The notes beneath the pieces are model-generated. The model did no database searches. It was not told where the DNA came from and saw nothing but the letters and a program-made list of their open reading frames with translations. Position numbers and translations under genes: made by a program. Below, piece after piece: positions 34,825 through 45,893 of a DNA stretch of 64,000 bases. Location: assembly GCA_002335605.1 (NCBI GenBank), contig BEDY01000012.1:310001-374000 (forward strand), written 5' to 3'. How positions within the stretch are numbered: the stretch's first letter is position 1; each line of letters opens with the position of its first letter. Source of the stretch: Prillingera fragicola (lineage: Eukaryota > Basidiomycota > Tremellomycetes > Trichosporonales > Trichosporonaceae).

Positions 34825-35223
34825 TGTCGTGCGGTTGGGCTGTGGGTTGGGCTGGCGTAGGAATTCTGAGGTCAGCGGGGAGTGGTGGGGTGCTCACTTG
34901 TAGCGCAGCGGTTGGGATGGCGATGGTGAGGGTTGTGAGAACAGGAGACTGTCGTGGAGAGCTAGGATACCTGTTCTTTGCCCATGGATGGAGGTAAGAG
35001 GCTTGCGTCATGAGAACATGCAGTCATCGACTACGACGTTGGCACACATTTCGTCCCAAGTGTCTTAACACCAGTGTTCCCCGTCGTCATTCGAGCCTCT
35101 CGACCAAAGCACATCGCAAGCTGCCTCAACACACGCTCGTAGCCCCCTACCGCCTCATATACCTCTTGATTACACGCCCCGCCTCAAAACCCCACCTCGG
35201 AAACGGACAACACACGCGAACAT
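34825..35223. other. Gap before tRNA-Pro
   Basis: Upstream region of the small membrane protein gene. No gene seen. Confidence 0.5.
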
Positions 35224-35323
35224 GCTCTCGTGGTGTAGTGGTTATCATACTCTCTTAGGGTCTTGCAGATCTTAAGCTTCCAGCGTCTGGGAGTGGGCCC
35301 CGGTTCGAATCCGGGCGAGGGCC
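35224..35323 (+). tRNA. tRNA-Pro (AGG), interrupted
   Basis: Acceptor GCTCTCG/CGAGGGC (one U-G pair), anticodon stem CTCTC/GGGAG, loop TTAGGG then T with anticodon AGG, T arm CCCGG-TTCGAAT-CCGGG, and discriminator C as in yeast tRNA-Pro. The 27-nt intron is 35261-35287. Confidence 0.9.
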
Positions 35324-35650
35324 GAAGTTCATCCTTTTTGGATGTGGGGAAAGTGTAGCGGCATGGGAGGAAGAGGGAGCAAGGCGAGGTGGGGACTTGA
35401 GGTCGGGGGGGAGGAATCGCTGCCTGCCGCGTCCGCATTGCTTCAGCGACTTTTTTTTGGCCTTGCATTGGCTGCAATACCTGCATGCAGCTTCCTGAAG
35501 TGCAGGATAGCCCATGAAGTCGTAAACAGGGTAGGCGGTGCGAACAATCAAGGACCAATGCCTCAAGAGATGTAACTGGTCGACCTCCACTTTCCCACTT
35601 GGCCGCCCCGTTCCGAGTGGAGCCTAGAGTGAATTTTCTGAAACATGGAC
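35324..35650. other. Spacer between tRNA-Pro and tRNA-Ala
   Basis: Apart from the terminator I see no gene. Confidence 0.5.
35335..35339 (+). terminator. Pol III terminator of tRNA-Pro
   Basis: A run of five T, 12 bp after the tRNA 3' end. Confidence 0.75.
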
Positions 35651-35743
35651 GGGCATGTGGCGCAGTGGTAGCGCGCCTCATTTGCAATGACGATTTAACG
35701 AGTCCTCTTGAGGCGGTCTTGGGTTCAATCCCCAACATGTCCA
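35651..35743 (+). tRNA. tRNA-Ala (TGC), interrupted
   Basis: Acceptor GGGCATG/CATGTCC (one G-U pair), D arm GCGC-AGTGGTA-GCGC, anticodon stem CCTCA/TGAGG, loop with TTTGCA giving anticodon TGC, T arm TTGGG-TTCAATC-CCCAA, and discriminator A. The intron of about 21 nt is 35687-35707. Confidence 0.9.
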
Positions 35744-36050
35744 TTTCTTTTTGCGTCCCTCCCCCTTCGGCAACGAGCAGAGCAGGGTGTGCGTTTTGCG
35801 CCTTGGGCTGTGCGTACTCTGTCGAGGAGCGTGGCTAGGATACATAGGCATACATAGCTTGTACAACATTGAATGGCGGCCGGAGCCTTGTCTGGGGACC
35901 GAGAAGGCGCCACACCGCGTGCGAAAGTGGAATACGCGCTGCTGTTGAGACAGATGATGACAGTCGATATGGGTCCAATGAAAGCTGTGCTAGGCGACAG
36001 AGTTGAACGCGGCGGAGACCAACACTGCTGGCGCTGGGACGCTCTGGCAA
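35744..36050. other. Gap after tRNA-Ala
   Basis: Terminator, then the 3' flank of the minus-strand gene ending at 36051. No gene seen. Confidence 0.5.
35748..35752 (+). terminator. Pol III terminator of tRNA-Ala
   Basis: A run of five T beginning 5 bp after the tRNA end. Confidence 0.75.
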
Positions 36051-36806
36051 CTAGCACCGCAGCTGCCGCCTCTTTCTCAGCCTCCAAACCATAGCCAGCA
36101 TGAACACGACGATCCCAACCTGCAGAGCCGTCCAACCATGTTTCTCCCACACAACGGGCGTGCGAATCCAATCTCCCTCGACAATCTCAACATACGGCGC
36201 ACACGGCGCGACCCCAGACGCGGTGTCGAGCAGCAACGTCTTGGTGACAATCGCATCACACATGCACTGCCTGTCGGCGTAGGCGCCACGCGTGAGCGTT
36301 ACGTTGGGGGCGGACGTGACCGTGCTGTGCTGGAGTTTGCAGACGGCGTCGGCGCAGCGTGGGGAGAGGGTCTTTTCGAAAAAGCATTTCGAGAGGAGCT
36401 TGCTGCGTTTTGTCGTAGCCGAGGTGAGGAGGCCTGTTCGGTCGATTGTAAACGTGCTGGATTCTGAGCAACCGGGGAGAAGTGGAGTGCGTTCCAGGAC
36501 CATTGCGTCCAGCTTGCAGCTTACGCCTTGCGCTGTTGTGGTCGTGAGAGAGCCAAACTGCGCGCAAGTGGCGTGTGCGCATGGAGTGTCTTGCAGGCTC
36601 CAGGAGATGGTGTGTAGAGGTACTGAGATGGATTTGGACAGCTCGCTCACTGGAGGCAGGCGATAGGCGCGGATCTGGGAGAGGGGGAGGTGCTTGAATT
36701 TTGGGTCGACGGCCTTGTTCTTGCCCTTTTTGCGCTTGCGTGGGGTTGGAGGATAGGCGGCTGGAGGATCATCGTAGTTTGGTGGTGGGCGGCCACGATG
36801 TGGCAT
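36051..36806 (-). CDS. Cys-rich protein with C-terminal membrane segment, unknown
   Basis: Not recognised. A single exon of 251 aa. A Pro-rich, basic N terminus (TPRKRKKGKNK, about 21-31) is followed by a middle region of about 150 residues with ten or so cysteines (for example DTPCAHATCAQFG, KCFFEKTLSPRC, CMCDAIV), and one hydrophobic C-terminal segment (TALQVGIVVFMLAMVW) followed by a basic tail (RLRKRRQLRC). The paired cysteines suggest an extracellular or lumenal domain. With no N-terminal signal peptide, it may be inserted by its C-terminal segment, or a first exon may be missing. Confidence 0.55.
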   Translation of the reverse strand: MPHRGRPPPNYDDPPAAYPPTPRKRKKGKNKAVDPKFKHLPLSQIRAYRLPPVSELSKSISVPLHTISWSLQDTPCAHATCAQFGSLTTTTAQGVSCKLDAMVLERTPLLPGCSESSTFTIDRTGLLTSATTKRSKLLSKCFFEKTLSPRCADAVCKLQHSTVTSAPNVTLTRGAYADRQCMCDAIVTKTLLLDTASGVAPCAPYVEIVEGDWIRTPVVWEKHGWTALQVGIVVFMLAMVWRLRKRRQLRC

Positions 36807-38566
36807 GCTGCCTTGATGACTAGTGCAGTGTGAACAGGAGACAAGAGAGGTGGAGATGAGCAACAATGTTGGTGAACTTTCGGACAGTTGCACCCAGGCA
36901 CCGGCCGGTGGCACTGACCAACCGTTATGTCTTCGGCCAGCATGTATACACCTACTACGCTCTAGAGGCTCAGAGGCTCAGTGCCAGACAGCATGCTGCA
37001 GGGAGAACATTCATAGGGTTTCAGTACATGCTTGTTTGCATTGATGTTTTAGCTTTGTGATGTACCAGGCGGTTCAATCCTCATAATGCTGGCACACGTT
37101 GGATAGCCGTGCCACGCCAATTCCAGCGTACAACACGTCAGCCCTCAGTACAAGAGGCACACCTTGTTGGCCCTTGAGATTTTCAGCCCAAACGTACTGG
37201 ACGCCGTTAAATCGGTGGGAGAGGATGTTGCCCGGCTTGCGGTGTGGCATTTTGTCTGTCAGCCTGAAGTGATTTTTTCACATTCCATTGCACAAACTGC
37301 GAAGACATCCTAAGCATGATGAGTGGGGGATTGGATGACGACGACAGTCATGCATCTGTGATTCACCATGTTGGGGGCAATGGTACATGAGGCAGGTCGG
37401 AAGCCATGACGACTGGTCCCTGGCGGCGTTGAGGACATTTGTCAATGACTTGGGCCATCTCCCTGCGGCTTGTGCCCACGTGAGGGCAGAGACCGGCGGT
37501 ACCAGCGGTCTTTGCCTTCGGAAGCCCGTTGTTTTGGCCTTGAGCCCTTGCCGAGTGTTGGTTGCAAGAGAACGGGCGCCGCATATGTAGTTCGGACCGC
37601 CTGTCCCGAAGCGATCGGACCGTCCGGCCAATTCCCCCACCCTTCGTCTCTCTCGCTTGCACTCGCTCTTGCGACAACACTCTGCACAACATACTGCTAA
37701 TACTGTCTCTCCAAGCAAGCCAGCTTATCGCCGAGAATGCCAACCATGGCAGCCACCGCCGCATATTCGCATGTTATCAAATGAACAATGGGTCCAACGA
37801 CAACCGGCGACCTCCCCTCTCGCCCTCCCATGACTCTCCCCCGTTGATAGCACACAGGATCTCCTTGGAGCAATTGTCCATCTAATCGGCGTGCTCACCG
37901 TTCCGATCTGAGCGGACAATGTGTAATACTACACCAAAACACCTGACCACGCCATAGCGGGGAACCTTCGGGGACCCAGCATGCAGACCCCACATCCCCT
38001 CCCTCTCCTCGGTCCGACGCGTGCGCGAGCCAACCCTGCGGAACCCGACATGACCAACGGACCCCTTACGGGGCGAGAGGCGTCCATCGACGACGCCGGT
38101 GGTCCCCCACTCGCCCCCGGCGTCTGATCCAGCATGCACCCTTGCTACCCCGCACCCGCTGGCCGCCCGCAGGCCGCGCCGTCAGTTGACCTCTATGGCC
38201 GCTCCGCGCCGCTCCGGTCAGCCAACCAGGCTAGTCTGTTCCAAGGCCCCTGCCCCCGCGCCGCTCAGGCCGATGCGTCGTTGCCCTGGCTGCCCAGGTA
38301 TTTCGAACGAACGGGAATAATCAAGCCTGCGAACGGGAATTTGGACGAGTCAGGCGCCTGTCAACGTGAGCGAGGCAGATATCTAGACCTACGAACGGGA
38401 ATTTTATCTCTCTGCCAAAGCGATGAAACGGCGTGTTGACCGTCTTATCGGCGGGATGAGCGAGTGGAGGTAGTTGTGTTGATATAAGTTGAGCCCAAGT
38501 CTGTAGGATCGACGTTACCCATCTGCTCTTCACACTCGACCTTGCCTGGGCTCCAGACTACTCACC
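36807..38566. other. Long intergenic region
   Basis: 1.76 kb between the divergent Cys-rich gene (minus) and the sugar-porter gene (plus). Open frames at 37278-37764 are short on both strands with no domain. The right part holds three copies of CGAACGGGAAT, listed separately. Confidence 0.45.
38308..38402 (+). repeat. Three copies of CGAACGGGAAT in sugar-porter promoter
   Basis: Exact 11-mers at 38308-38318, 38330-38340 and 38392-38402, that is 165-260 bp before the ATG at 38567. An exact 11-mer three times in 95 bp is unlikely by chance, so they may be binding sites of a transcription factor. Confidence 0.6.
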
Positions 38567-40346
38567 ATGCTCACTCGTATTCCCACTGGCACGTGGCTAC
38601 CTGCCTATGTGCCGCAGCGCACCACCGTGCTCGCATGGGTGCTGCTCTTTTCCTCGATGGCCCAGTCAGCGACCAGTGGGTGACTTTGACAGCACGGAGC
38701 TAACAAGTTCAGTCGGCTACGATGGATCCTGTCTCAACGGCCTCAACATTCTCCCCGCGTACAAAAACTACTTCAACCTCAACGCCGCGACCACGGGTCT
38801 CAACACGGCCGCCATCTTTATCGGCGGCATCATCTCCAACTTTGTCGGCGGCATGCTCACCGACTACTTTGGCCGCCGCGTGTGCATGTTTTACTTTTCC
38901 CTCGTCGCCATTGCCGGTATCGTCCTCCAGGCTGCCGCCCAGAACATTGCCATGTTCACGGTCGCCCGTATCATCCTCGGCTTTGGCAGCGGTGTCGTCG
39001 GCATCGCCGCCGGTGTCTACTTGAACGAGACTTTCCCCTCGCGCTGGCGCACGTGGGGTGCCGGTACCCTCAACAACTTCTACTGGTGAGCTCCCCCCCC
39101 TTCGCTGTGTATACTGACGGCAGCATCGGCGCCCTCATCGCCGCAGGCGTTACGCTCGGCACATCCAGCTGGCCCGAGTCGACGTGGTCGTGGCGCCTCC
39201 CCTCGGCCCTCCAAGGTCTCTTTGCCGGCATCTGCATTCTCCTCCTCCCCTTTGTTCCCGAGTCCCCTCGTTGGCTGGCTCACAAGGGCATGCTGGAGGA
39301 GGCCCGCACGACCGTCGCTGTGACCAATGCCGATGGTGACCCCCACGACCCCTTTGCCGAGGCCGTGTACAAGGAGATTGTTGACACGATCGCGTGGGAG
39401 AAGTCGAACGGAAAGACACTCTCGCCCCTGGATATCTTCAAGGGTGCCGTCAACAGGCGCCGTCTTATGGTCGGTGCTTCGCCTGGTGTCATTACTAGTT
39501 CAACTGGAAACGTCATTGGTAGGTCTACACTTCTACTGCAGTAGCTAACGGCAGCCTCATACTATCTCGGCGCCGAGCTCACCTCGGCCGGAATCACCAG
39601 CACTCTCGCCCAGCTCAAAGCCAACGTCGTGCTCAACGTCTGGTGCTTTGTGTGTGCCGTGGCGGGAACCCAGCTGCTGGTGAGCTGGGGCCGCAAGCCG
39701 ACCGCGCTGGTGTGCCAGTTCTTCCTCATTGCGACTCTGTACATTATCGGCGCCCTGAGCAAGATTTACAACGACAACACGGTCAACAATATCATTTCGT
39801 CCGACGCCCTCGTCTACGGCAACGTCGCGTGCATCTTCTTGTTCCAGGGATTCTACTCGTGCGTTTCTGCTTTTCACACTATTGCTAACACGCCAGGCTC
39901 TGCTACACTCCCATTTCGACCCTGTACCCTCCCGAGATCTTCAACTACTCTATGCGCGCCAACGGATTCGCGTTCCAGCACCTGCTCAACAACTGCTGCG
40001 CGCTCGTCCTGGTCTACGTTATGCCTATTGGAATGTACGTTTCTCTCTCTTTCCCCGTGTTACGCACCACTGACGCAGCCGCAGCGAAAACATTGGCTGG
40101 AAGATGTACATGGTCAACGCATCGTGGGACTGGCTCTTCCTGATCTTTATCGCCCTCTTCTGGGTCGAGACCAAGGGCAAGACCCTCGAGGAGATTGACG
40201 CGCTGTTTGAGGGCACGGTGCATTCGAGCGTCACCGACGTCGAGGCTGTGCGCCGCAACAAGGACCTGTATGCCGTCGACTCGAACGACAAGGGCGACAA
40301 GGACCACGTCGCCGACGTTGCTGCTGCGGTCACGCTTGAGAAGTAG
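38567..40346 (+). CDS. MFS sugar transporter (hexose/lactose-permease-like)
   Basis: Six exons: 38567-38675, 38713-39085, 39124-39518, 39555-39858, 39897-40034, 40085-40346; 526 aa; introns 36-50 nt. The last acceptor could also be 40078, adding two residues. Sugar-porter motifs: IGYDGSCLNG in helix 1, DYFGRRVCMFYF in loop 2-3, FVPESPRWLAHKG, STLYPPEIFNYSMRANGFAF and WVETKGKTLEEIDALFEG. About 12 membrane helices. It resembles fungal hexose/disaccharide facilitators; the substrate is not predictable. It is distinct from the porter at 6998. Confidence 0.9.
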
Positions 40347-40601
40347 CTGCGCGCGAAGGAGTAGTAATAGTATGGGGAGGCCGAGGGAGGTCCAGGAGGA
40401 GTATCTTGTAGTCGGAATCTAGCTTGAATTGAATGCAGTAGCATGTCTACTCTCTCTCCATAACTCATTTGTTTGGTCCGTGGGGTCCCCGCATTTTCAC
40501 GTTACCCGTGCCAAGACGACCCGCGCGCGCGTCAACCTCTTTGTCCATCCCTCATCCCAATCAGCACTACTAACACTCCTCCTCCCAGCATCATCGTAGC
40601 A

Positions 40602-41155
40602 ATGACAACAGACCCAGCCCTGACTCTGGCCGAATTCTGGTCCACCATCGCGACAGCCTGGGCCACGATCCCAGACACATCCACGCCCCTCGACCACATC
40701 TCGGACCCAACAGCGTCAGCAGCCCAACGCGGCCAAGCAGCAACGACACTGACGAACAACGAAACGCCCTTCCTGGCCGCCCTCCGCGCCATCCTAGACA
40801 CGTTTGACGCACCGAAACTCGCCGCGTGGGACGCCCACATCGAGCGGCTGCTGTACGACATTGACCGCGAGGAGGTGCACGAGTATCTCGAGGGTAGCGA
40901 CGATGGGTTCCTGTACGCCCGCGGGTTTGTCGTGGCTGCGGGGCAGAGGTACTATGACTTGGTCAACGCGCGGCCGAGTGATGCCGCGGGGGATTGGGAG
41001 ATGGAGCGGATCTGCTACATTGCTGCGCACCTGCATGACGACAAGTGAGTTGGGTGTGGTGGGTCGGTCTGACGGGCAGGTTTGGGTCGTGGCCGTCCGA
41101 GACGGCGATCTCGAGGGAGACGGGCTCCAACTCGGCTTGGTGGGGCGACGAGTGA
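40602..41155 (+). CDS. Conserved-looking hypothetical protein
   Basis: Not recognised. Exons 40602-41044 and 41080-41155 with a 35-nt intron; 172 aa. The protein is acidic and helical-looking with many Trp/Tyr residues (EFWSTIATAWATIP, ERLLYDIDREEVHEYLEG, YDLVNARPSDAAGDWEMERICYIAAHLHDDK) and ends KFGSWPSETAISRETGSNSA then WWGDE. The joined frame and the good splice sites support a real gene. No signal peptide or membrane segment. Confidence 0.6.
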
Positions 41156-41403
41156 GCGTGTGCGCTGTACGAGGAGGCTGGAGGGGTCGCATGCTGCGGT
41201 GCTGTAGCGTCTCTGGCGCTCTGTGCCCTCGGATGTGACTGGAGATATGGTGCCGAGGATCTCATAATATGCAACAATGTGCTGGTGACTTGCACTCAGA
41301 GTGCGCAGAAGACAGTGGACGCGATCTCTGCTACAGCTACGGCACCGCGGCGCTAATACTTTGTGCTATCTCTCCCACATGCCTCCAACACTCTTGCGCA
41401 AGT

Positions 41404-42369
41404 CTACAACTTGGCCCCCCGCCCCAACACCACATCAAACACGGCCGGACCCATCCTCCCCAACCCAGTAGCAATGCCCACCGCCTTCGCCCCCGCGGTG
41501 CGCATCCTCCTATACCCCGCCGCGTCCGACACCCCACCCACACCAACAATATCCACCTGACGCAACCCGGCCGCGTCCAGCTGTGCACGCAGCGTGGCGA
41601 CGTTCCCGAGGGACAAGGGATGGATCCCCGGCCCGGCCATCCCCCCCAGCCCAAACTCGGAGGGTAGCACCGGTCCCTCGGGGTTGGTGACCGCGCAGTT
41701 ACCCAGGGTGTTGGTAGACGTGATAAACGAGATCCTGTCGCCGGCACCCGCGACGGCAGCCGTGAGCATGGCAAACTGCGCCGCGTGCGTGTAGGGCGGC
41801 ACTTTGAGGCCAACGGGGATGGGCGGTTGCGCGGGCAGGGCGGCGAGGAAGGCCGCGAGCTCGGGGCCGTCGTACGCCGGCGGCGGGTGGCCGGGGACGT
41901 TGGGGCAGGAGAGGTTGATTTCGACTGCGAGCGGGATGTGGACCGCCGGGGCGAGGGCGATGACGGCGCGGACTGCTGCGGCGTTGGTCGCGGGCGTCTC
42001 GCCTGTGACTGATACGATTATTGGTTTTGTCGACGAGGGGTTTTCTGCGGCCAGCGTCCGGATCCAGTCTAGGTAGGTTGCTAGCACGTGGGGGCTTAGG
42101 CCGTAGCAGTTGAGGGAGCCCGTGTGGTCGTCGGCTGTGGCTGGGAAGGAGGCCGGGGCGACACCTGTAGAGTATGAAGGGTCCGCGGGGTTGTAGAACA
42201 GAAACGTGTTCTTGGCGTCGTCGTGGGCAAAGCCGTCTACTAGCGAGGTGCGGGTTGTGATTGCGCCAGTGCTCGGCGAGGCGTACAGGGGGCGGAGGTA
42301 GGAGAGGTCGCTTGCCCAGGGGCAGGCGGCGTTGAGCAGGGGTGGATCCAGGTTGAGGCGGGGGGCCAT
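41404..42369 (-). CDS. Dihydroorotate dehydrogenase, class 1A-like
   Basis: A single exon of 321 aa, start MAPRLNLDPP. FMN TIM-barrel features of family 1A: GAITTRTS near 35-42, TGSLNCYGLS where 1A enzymes read NSMGLPN, EINLSCPNVPG with catalytic Cys155, STNTLGNCAV, GLGGMAGPGIHP and VDIVGVGGVSDAAGYRRMRTAGA near the phosphate-binding end. Without the N-terminal membrane extension of mitochondrial class 2 enzymes it should be soluble. It would oxidise dihydroorotate in pyrimidine synthesis with fumarate as acceptor, or act on a related dihydropyrimidine. The usual basidiomycete enzyme is class 2, so this may be an additional paralogue. Confidence 0.82.
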   Translation of the reverse strand: MAPRLNLDPPLLNAACPWASDLSYLRPLYASPSTGAITTRTSLVDGFAHDDAKNTFLFYNPADPSYSTGVAPASFPATADDHTGSLNCYGLSPHVLATYLDWIRTLAAENPSSTKPIIVSVTGETPATNAAAVRAVIALAPAVHIPLAVEINLSCPNVPGHPPPAYDGPELAAFLAALPAQPPIPVGLKVPPYTHAAQFAMLTAAVAGAGDRISFITSTNTLGNCAVTNPEGPVLPSEFGLGGMAGPGIHPLSLGNVATLRAQLDAAGLRQVDIVGVGGVSDAAGYRRMRTAGAKAVGIATGLGRMGPAVFDVVLGRGAKL

Positions 42370-42657
42370 TGCGGTGTGAGGTGGGCAGTCAAGAGTGAGA
42401 AGTGTCAACAAGATGTGGTCGAGAGAAAAGGTGCATTGGCAAACATCTATATTGGGGTAGTGCGGGGTAAAATGCGGGGAACTCGACTGCCTCCTGCTCC
42501 TAGAAGACTCGTTTGACACGGTCAAGGACATTGTAAAGACTTGACATGCACACAACTATGAGCAACTGATGTACAAGACAAAGCACAGGAAACCAGGCGC
42601 TAGTTTACATCGAAAGGAGCGGAACGGAGACGACGGCCACGGCATGAAACTTGAGGA

Positions 42658-43676
42658 TCACACGGCAGGCCTGCGACGAGCACGGCGGCGTGCACTGCGA
42701 CGTACTCCCGAGGACTGGGCTGTAGGGTCGTCGGAGTGGCGAAACCCCTCATAGGTAAGACGAATGCAGCCTTGAGGAACGGGAGTCTCGGGCGGAGGTG
42801 TTGTGGGCGGGGCAAACTGCAGCGGGTTGGGGCACGCAGGCAAATGGAGAGATTCTGGGTGATCTCGCGCAAACTTCTCTGCTTCGCGGAGCGCCTTGCG
42901 CTCAAAGTTCTTGTCCTTGGCCGAGATATAACGCGCCACGGGATACAAGCCGTACGCATCCAAGTCGGAGGGCTTGGGCACAAACTCGCCAAACCAGTCG
43001 CGCTGGAACATGAGCGTCCCCTTTTCCACGGAGACGTCGCGGGCCATGGCGTCTGATGGGCACATGTAGCCCTGGTACAGGGGGATGAGGGCTGCTTGGT
43101 GGACTCTGGCACGCGTGAGAGATGAGAGATCGAGGTTGAACTCGGCGACAACGTCAAGAGCCTGCAGTGTTAGTGGCTGCCCCATCCGCGTAGCTTGCCA
43201 TTTCGAGTGTCGCATCAATGTCGCGCTCACGCTCCTCCTCCCAGACCTCAATTGACCCGAGCCAGCCTGTAACACAGCGAGAGTCACGCGCATAATAGTT
43301 TCTGTCACTCGATCAGCGGTCGACTCGAGCGATTACCGCCAACTTACAGCTGCAGAACCTTGTCCACAACAGCCAGCATGATGGCAGTCGCAGGGTCGCG
43401 GATGGGTGACCAGTCGTGGCCACGCAGAGCAGCAGCCACGGCGAGGCTAGCTTTTTTGCAGCCCCACTCAATCTCTTCCAGGCAAGGAAGGGGACTGGCA
43501 AAGAACAGACCGCTAAAGGACGTTGCCGTCCAGTCGTTGCGTGGAAAGCCGGAGGGGACGGGCTGGGCTGCGAAGAGCTCATTGGCAAACTGCCTAAACG
43601 GAAGCGGCTCGGGCTGCGGGTCCTGGGCAGTAGAGGTGGGATCACACCGCTGGGTGAGGGTCTCGTTGGAGGACAT
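42658..43676 (-). CDS. Hypothetical protein with basic C-terminal tail; contains a GC-AG intron
   Basis: Not recognised. Exons (minus): 43676-43348, 43301-43199, 43161-42658; 311 aa. The first intron (46 nt) is ordinary. The second (43162-43198, 37 nt) begins GCAAGC and ends CTAACACTGCAG; it is needed to join the two good frames and no GT donor gives the right phase. The protein is soluble-looking, with the segments SIEVWEEERERDIDATLEMA, GYMCPSDAMARDV and YPVARYISAKDKNFERKAL. The tail SGVRRSARRRARRRPAV is strongly basic and may be a nuclear or nucleic-acid contact. Confidence 0.6.
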
Positions 43677-44189
43677 TGTGTCGAAGGAGGGCAGACTCCA
43701 GTAAGTGGCTTACCGCTGCTGGATGTGGGTCGACGGCTGTCTTTGTTGTGATCTCTGGCCTCTGTATGCCACTGTCTCTGCACAGAGTGTGTAAGCGAAT
43801 GCCTACTGTATGCTTGCAGGACGCTGGCTGAGAGATGTGTGTAGGCCTAAAGCCTTGTGCTGGCAGTGAGGCCAGAGATGGCGAAGAGTGAGGATGAAGA
43901 TAAGATGCGGTTGTAGGAAATGGACTAGAGGAGGATGACTAGACTAGTGGGTATCACTAAAAGTCCACGTCAGTTTGTTCCCCCGATGGCACCTGTGCAA
44001 GTGTTCTGAATGCATGCTCCAGTGCATCTCTGCGGTCTGCGATCCATGACTAGCACTGTGAGCTTACATTGTTAGTTGAAATTGCAAGAAATGAGCATGG
44101 ATGGACAAAGACTGGCCATGTGGACCGACTTGTGGCTCTTCATCTGTTACATCGCCGGGCACCCGCCCTGCATGCTATCAGGTCATCGT
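43677..44189. other. Intergenic region
   Basis: Promoter of the preceding minus-strand gene and 3' flank of the FSH1-type hydrolase. No gene seen. Confidence 0.5.
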
Positions 44190-45283
44190 TCACAACGACG
44201 CCTCGGTCTGCAACGGCGCAACATCCGCCGCCTTACCCCCGCCCGAAAGCGTGGTAATGTACGATCCCAGGAAATCGCGCCAGGCAGGAGATGTGGGCAG
44301 CTGGTGCCCGCCCTCGTGATACTCGACGAGCGAGTTCGGGCACGCGTCCACGAGCTGCTTGCTTGCGCGCTCGCTGACGACCTGGTCCTTGCGACCCAGG
44401 ACGTGCAGGACGGGCGTGTTCAAAGGGAAATACTTTGAAAAGTCTGGATTCTCGGCGCGGGGCTTGAAGCCGCCCACGGAGATCGCGACTGGGGACGTCA
44501 GGCGCCGCACGGAGGCCATGGACTTACACTTGAGAGGCTTGAGGTTGTCGTGCGCGGTAAAGTCTGGGTGCAGACCGGGGTTCTCGAGCAGCGCGGCGAG
44601 GGCGACGGCCATGGCTCCGCCCTGTGAGAAGCCAATGACGCCGTCAAATGGGCCGTTGGCTGTCAGGTAGGAGTGGAGGTGCTTGACCGTGGTGTCGTAC
44701 TCTGTTTGCGTCAGCCCTAGCGAACACAGTGTTGTGATGAGACGGGGGCATGTGTTGCACAAGCAAGCGCTCCAAGCAGCGACGGCTCAGCTGCAGAGCA
44801 GTACGCCCATAGCCATTGGGGAGCGGCAGGTGTCACAGTTGCCTGCAGGAGCGGGGTTAAGACTCGCTGAACCTCTGACCCGCGCAGTAGCCCTCACAGC
44901 ACCTACACTGCCTATACCCCCACGGCGCACTCACGAGCATAAGTCTTCTTGTCGGGCACCGTCCACCAAGTACGCGGCACGCTATCCTGCGGCCCCGTCG
45001 CGGCCTTTTCATACTTTTCCAAATCCTTGACATGGAACGGCATGAGCTGCTCGCGCGTCAACGTGAGGGCCGGGTCGATGAACACAATCTCGGCAGCGGG
45101 GCCCGTAGCAGTCACAGTGCCGAGGGGGGCCTGTACGGGTTTCGGCTGGATTGCCTGGGCGGCGGCTGGGAGGGCTGCCCAGGTGCCTGCGTTGTCGAGG
45201 AGGGCTTTGCGGGCTTGCTTTGAGAAGATTGAGGCGTTGTGCGAGTAGCCGCAGAGGGCGAGGATGCGGGGGAGAGGGGCCAT
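44190..45283 (-). CDS. FSH1-family serine hydrolase
   Basis: Exons (minus): 45283-44935, 44716-44528, 44488-44190; 278 aa. The first intron is 218 nt, very long for this window, and might hide another small exon; the second is 39 nt. The start MAPLPRILALCGYSHNASIF matches the family's first strand (LCLHG-type turn). NGPFDGVIGFSQGGAMA carries the nucleophile Ser147. LHVLGRKDQVVSE carries Asp and YHEGGHQLP carries His. The fold is a small alpha/beta hydrolase related to dihydrofolate-reductase-like FSH proteins; substrates are generally unknown but include carboxyl esters. Probably cytosolic. Confidence 0.87.
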
Positions 45284-45893
45284 GGTGTGTGGGTGTGTGT
45301 GGGGAGGTGGGAGAGAGTACAGATGCAAGAAAGACAGAGAGAGAGATGGGTGACAGACATCGGACACGATTCCACGGCAATAGCCGATCTCCCAAAGGCG
45401 GAACATGCCGGCCGGCACACCCAGATGATTAGGCTAAACTCTGTCGATCTGGATAAACTCACTCATCCCACATCCCCATGCTCGCGAAATAGTTTGGATT
45501 GGTTTATCTACTGTACACGATCTACAAACCATGACCACCAGATACATGCCTCCATTTCAATCCTTACAACCTCAGGAGGCTCAACTAGCTCCTCTTTTGA
45601 GCGGTTGTACCCTCCGCGACCGGTAGAGAGGATGGTGCGCAACTGTCACCAACGAGCGGGCAAACGGTGTCCATGCACTCGTCACCGGAGGGGAGGAAGT
45701 CCTGAGGGAAGAGCCATGTGTCGTTGCTGACTAGAAAGGACAGAAAGGTGGACAGAGTGAGTGCGCGAGAGACGGGTGTCACAGAAGGATGAGAGCTCGG
45801 ATAACCCGTCGCACTGACCCACACACTTCATTGCTTTGTCTTGCTGCTTTACCGTCTCCACGTCTATCCCTCTTTCACCACCTAACTTGCAGA
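45284..45893. other. Divergent promoter region
   Basis: Upstream of the FSH1-type gene (minus; GA/GT-rich leader at about 45285-45345) and of the pseudokinase-like gene (plus). No gene seen. Confidence 0.5.
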
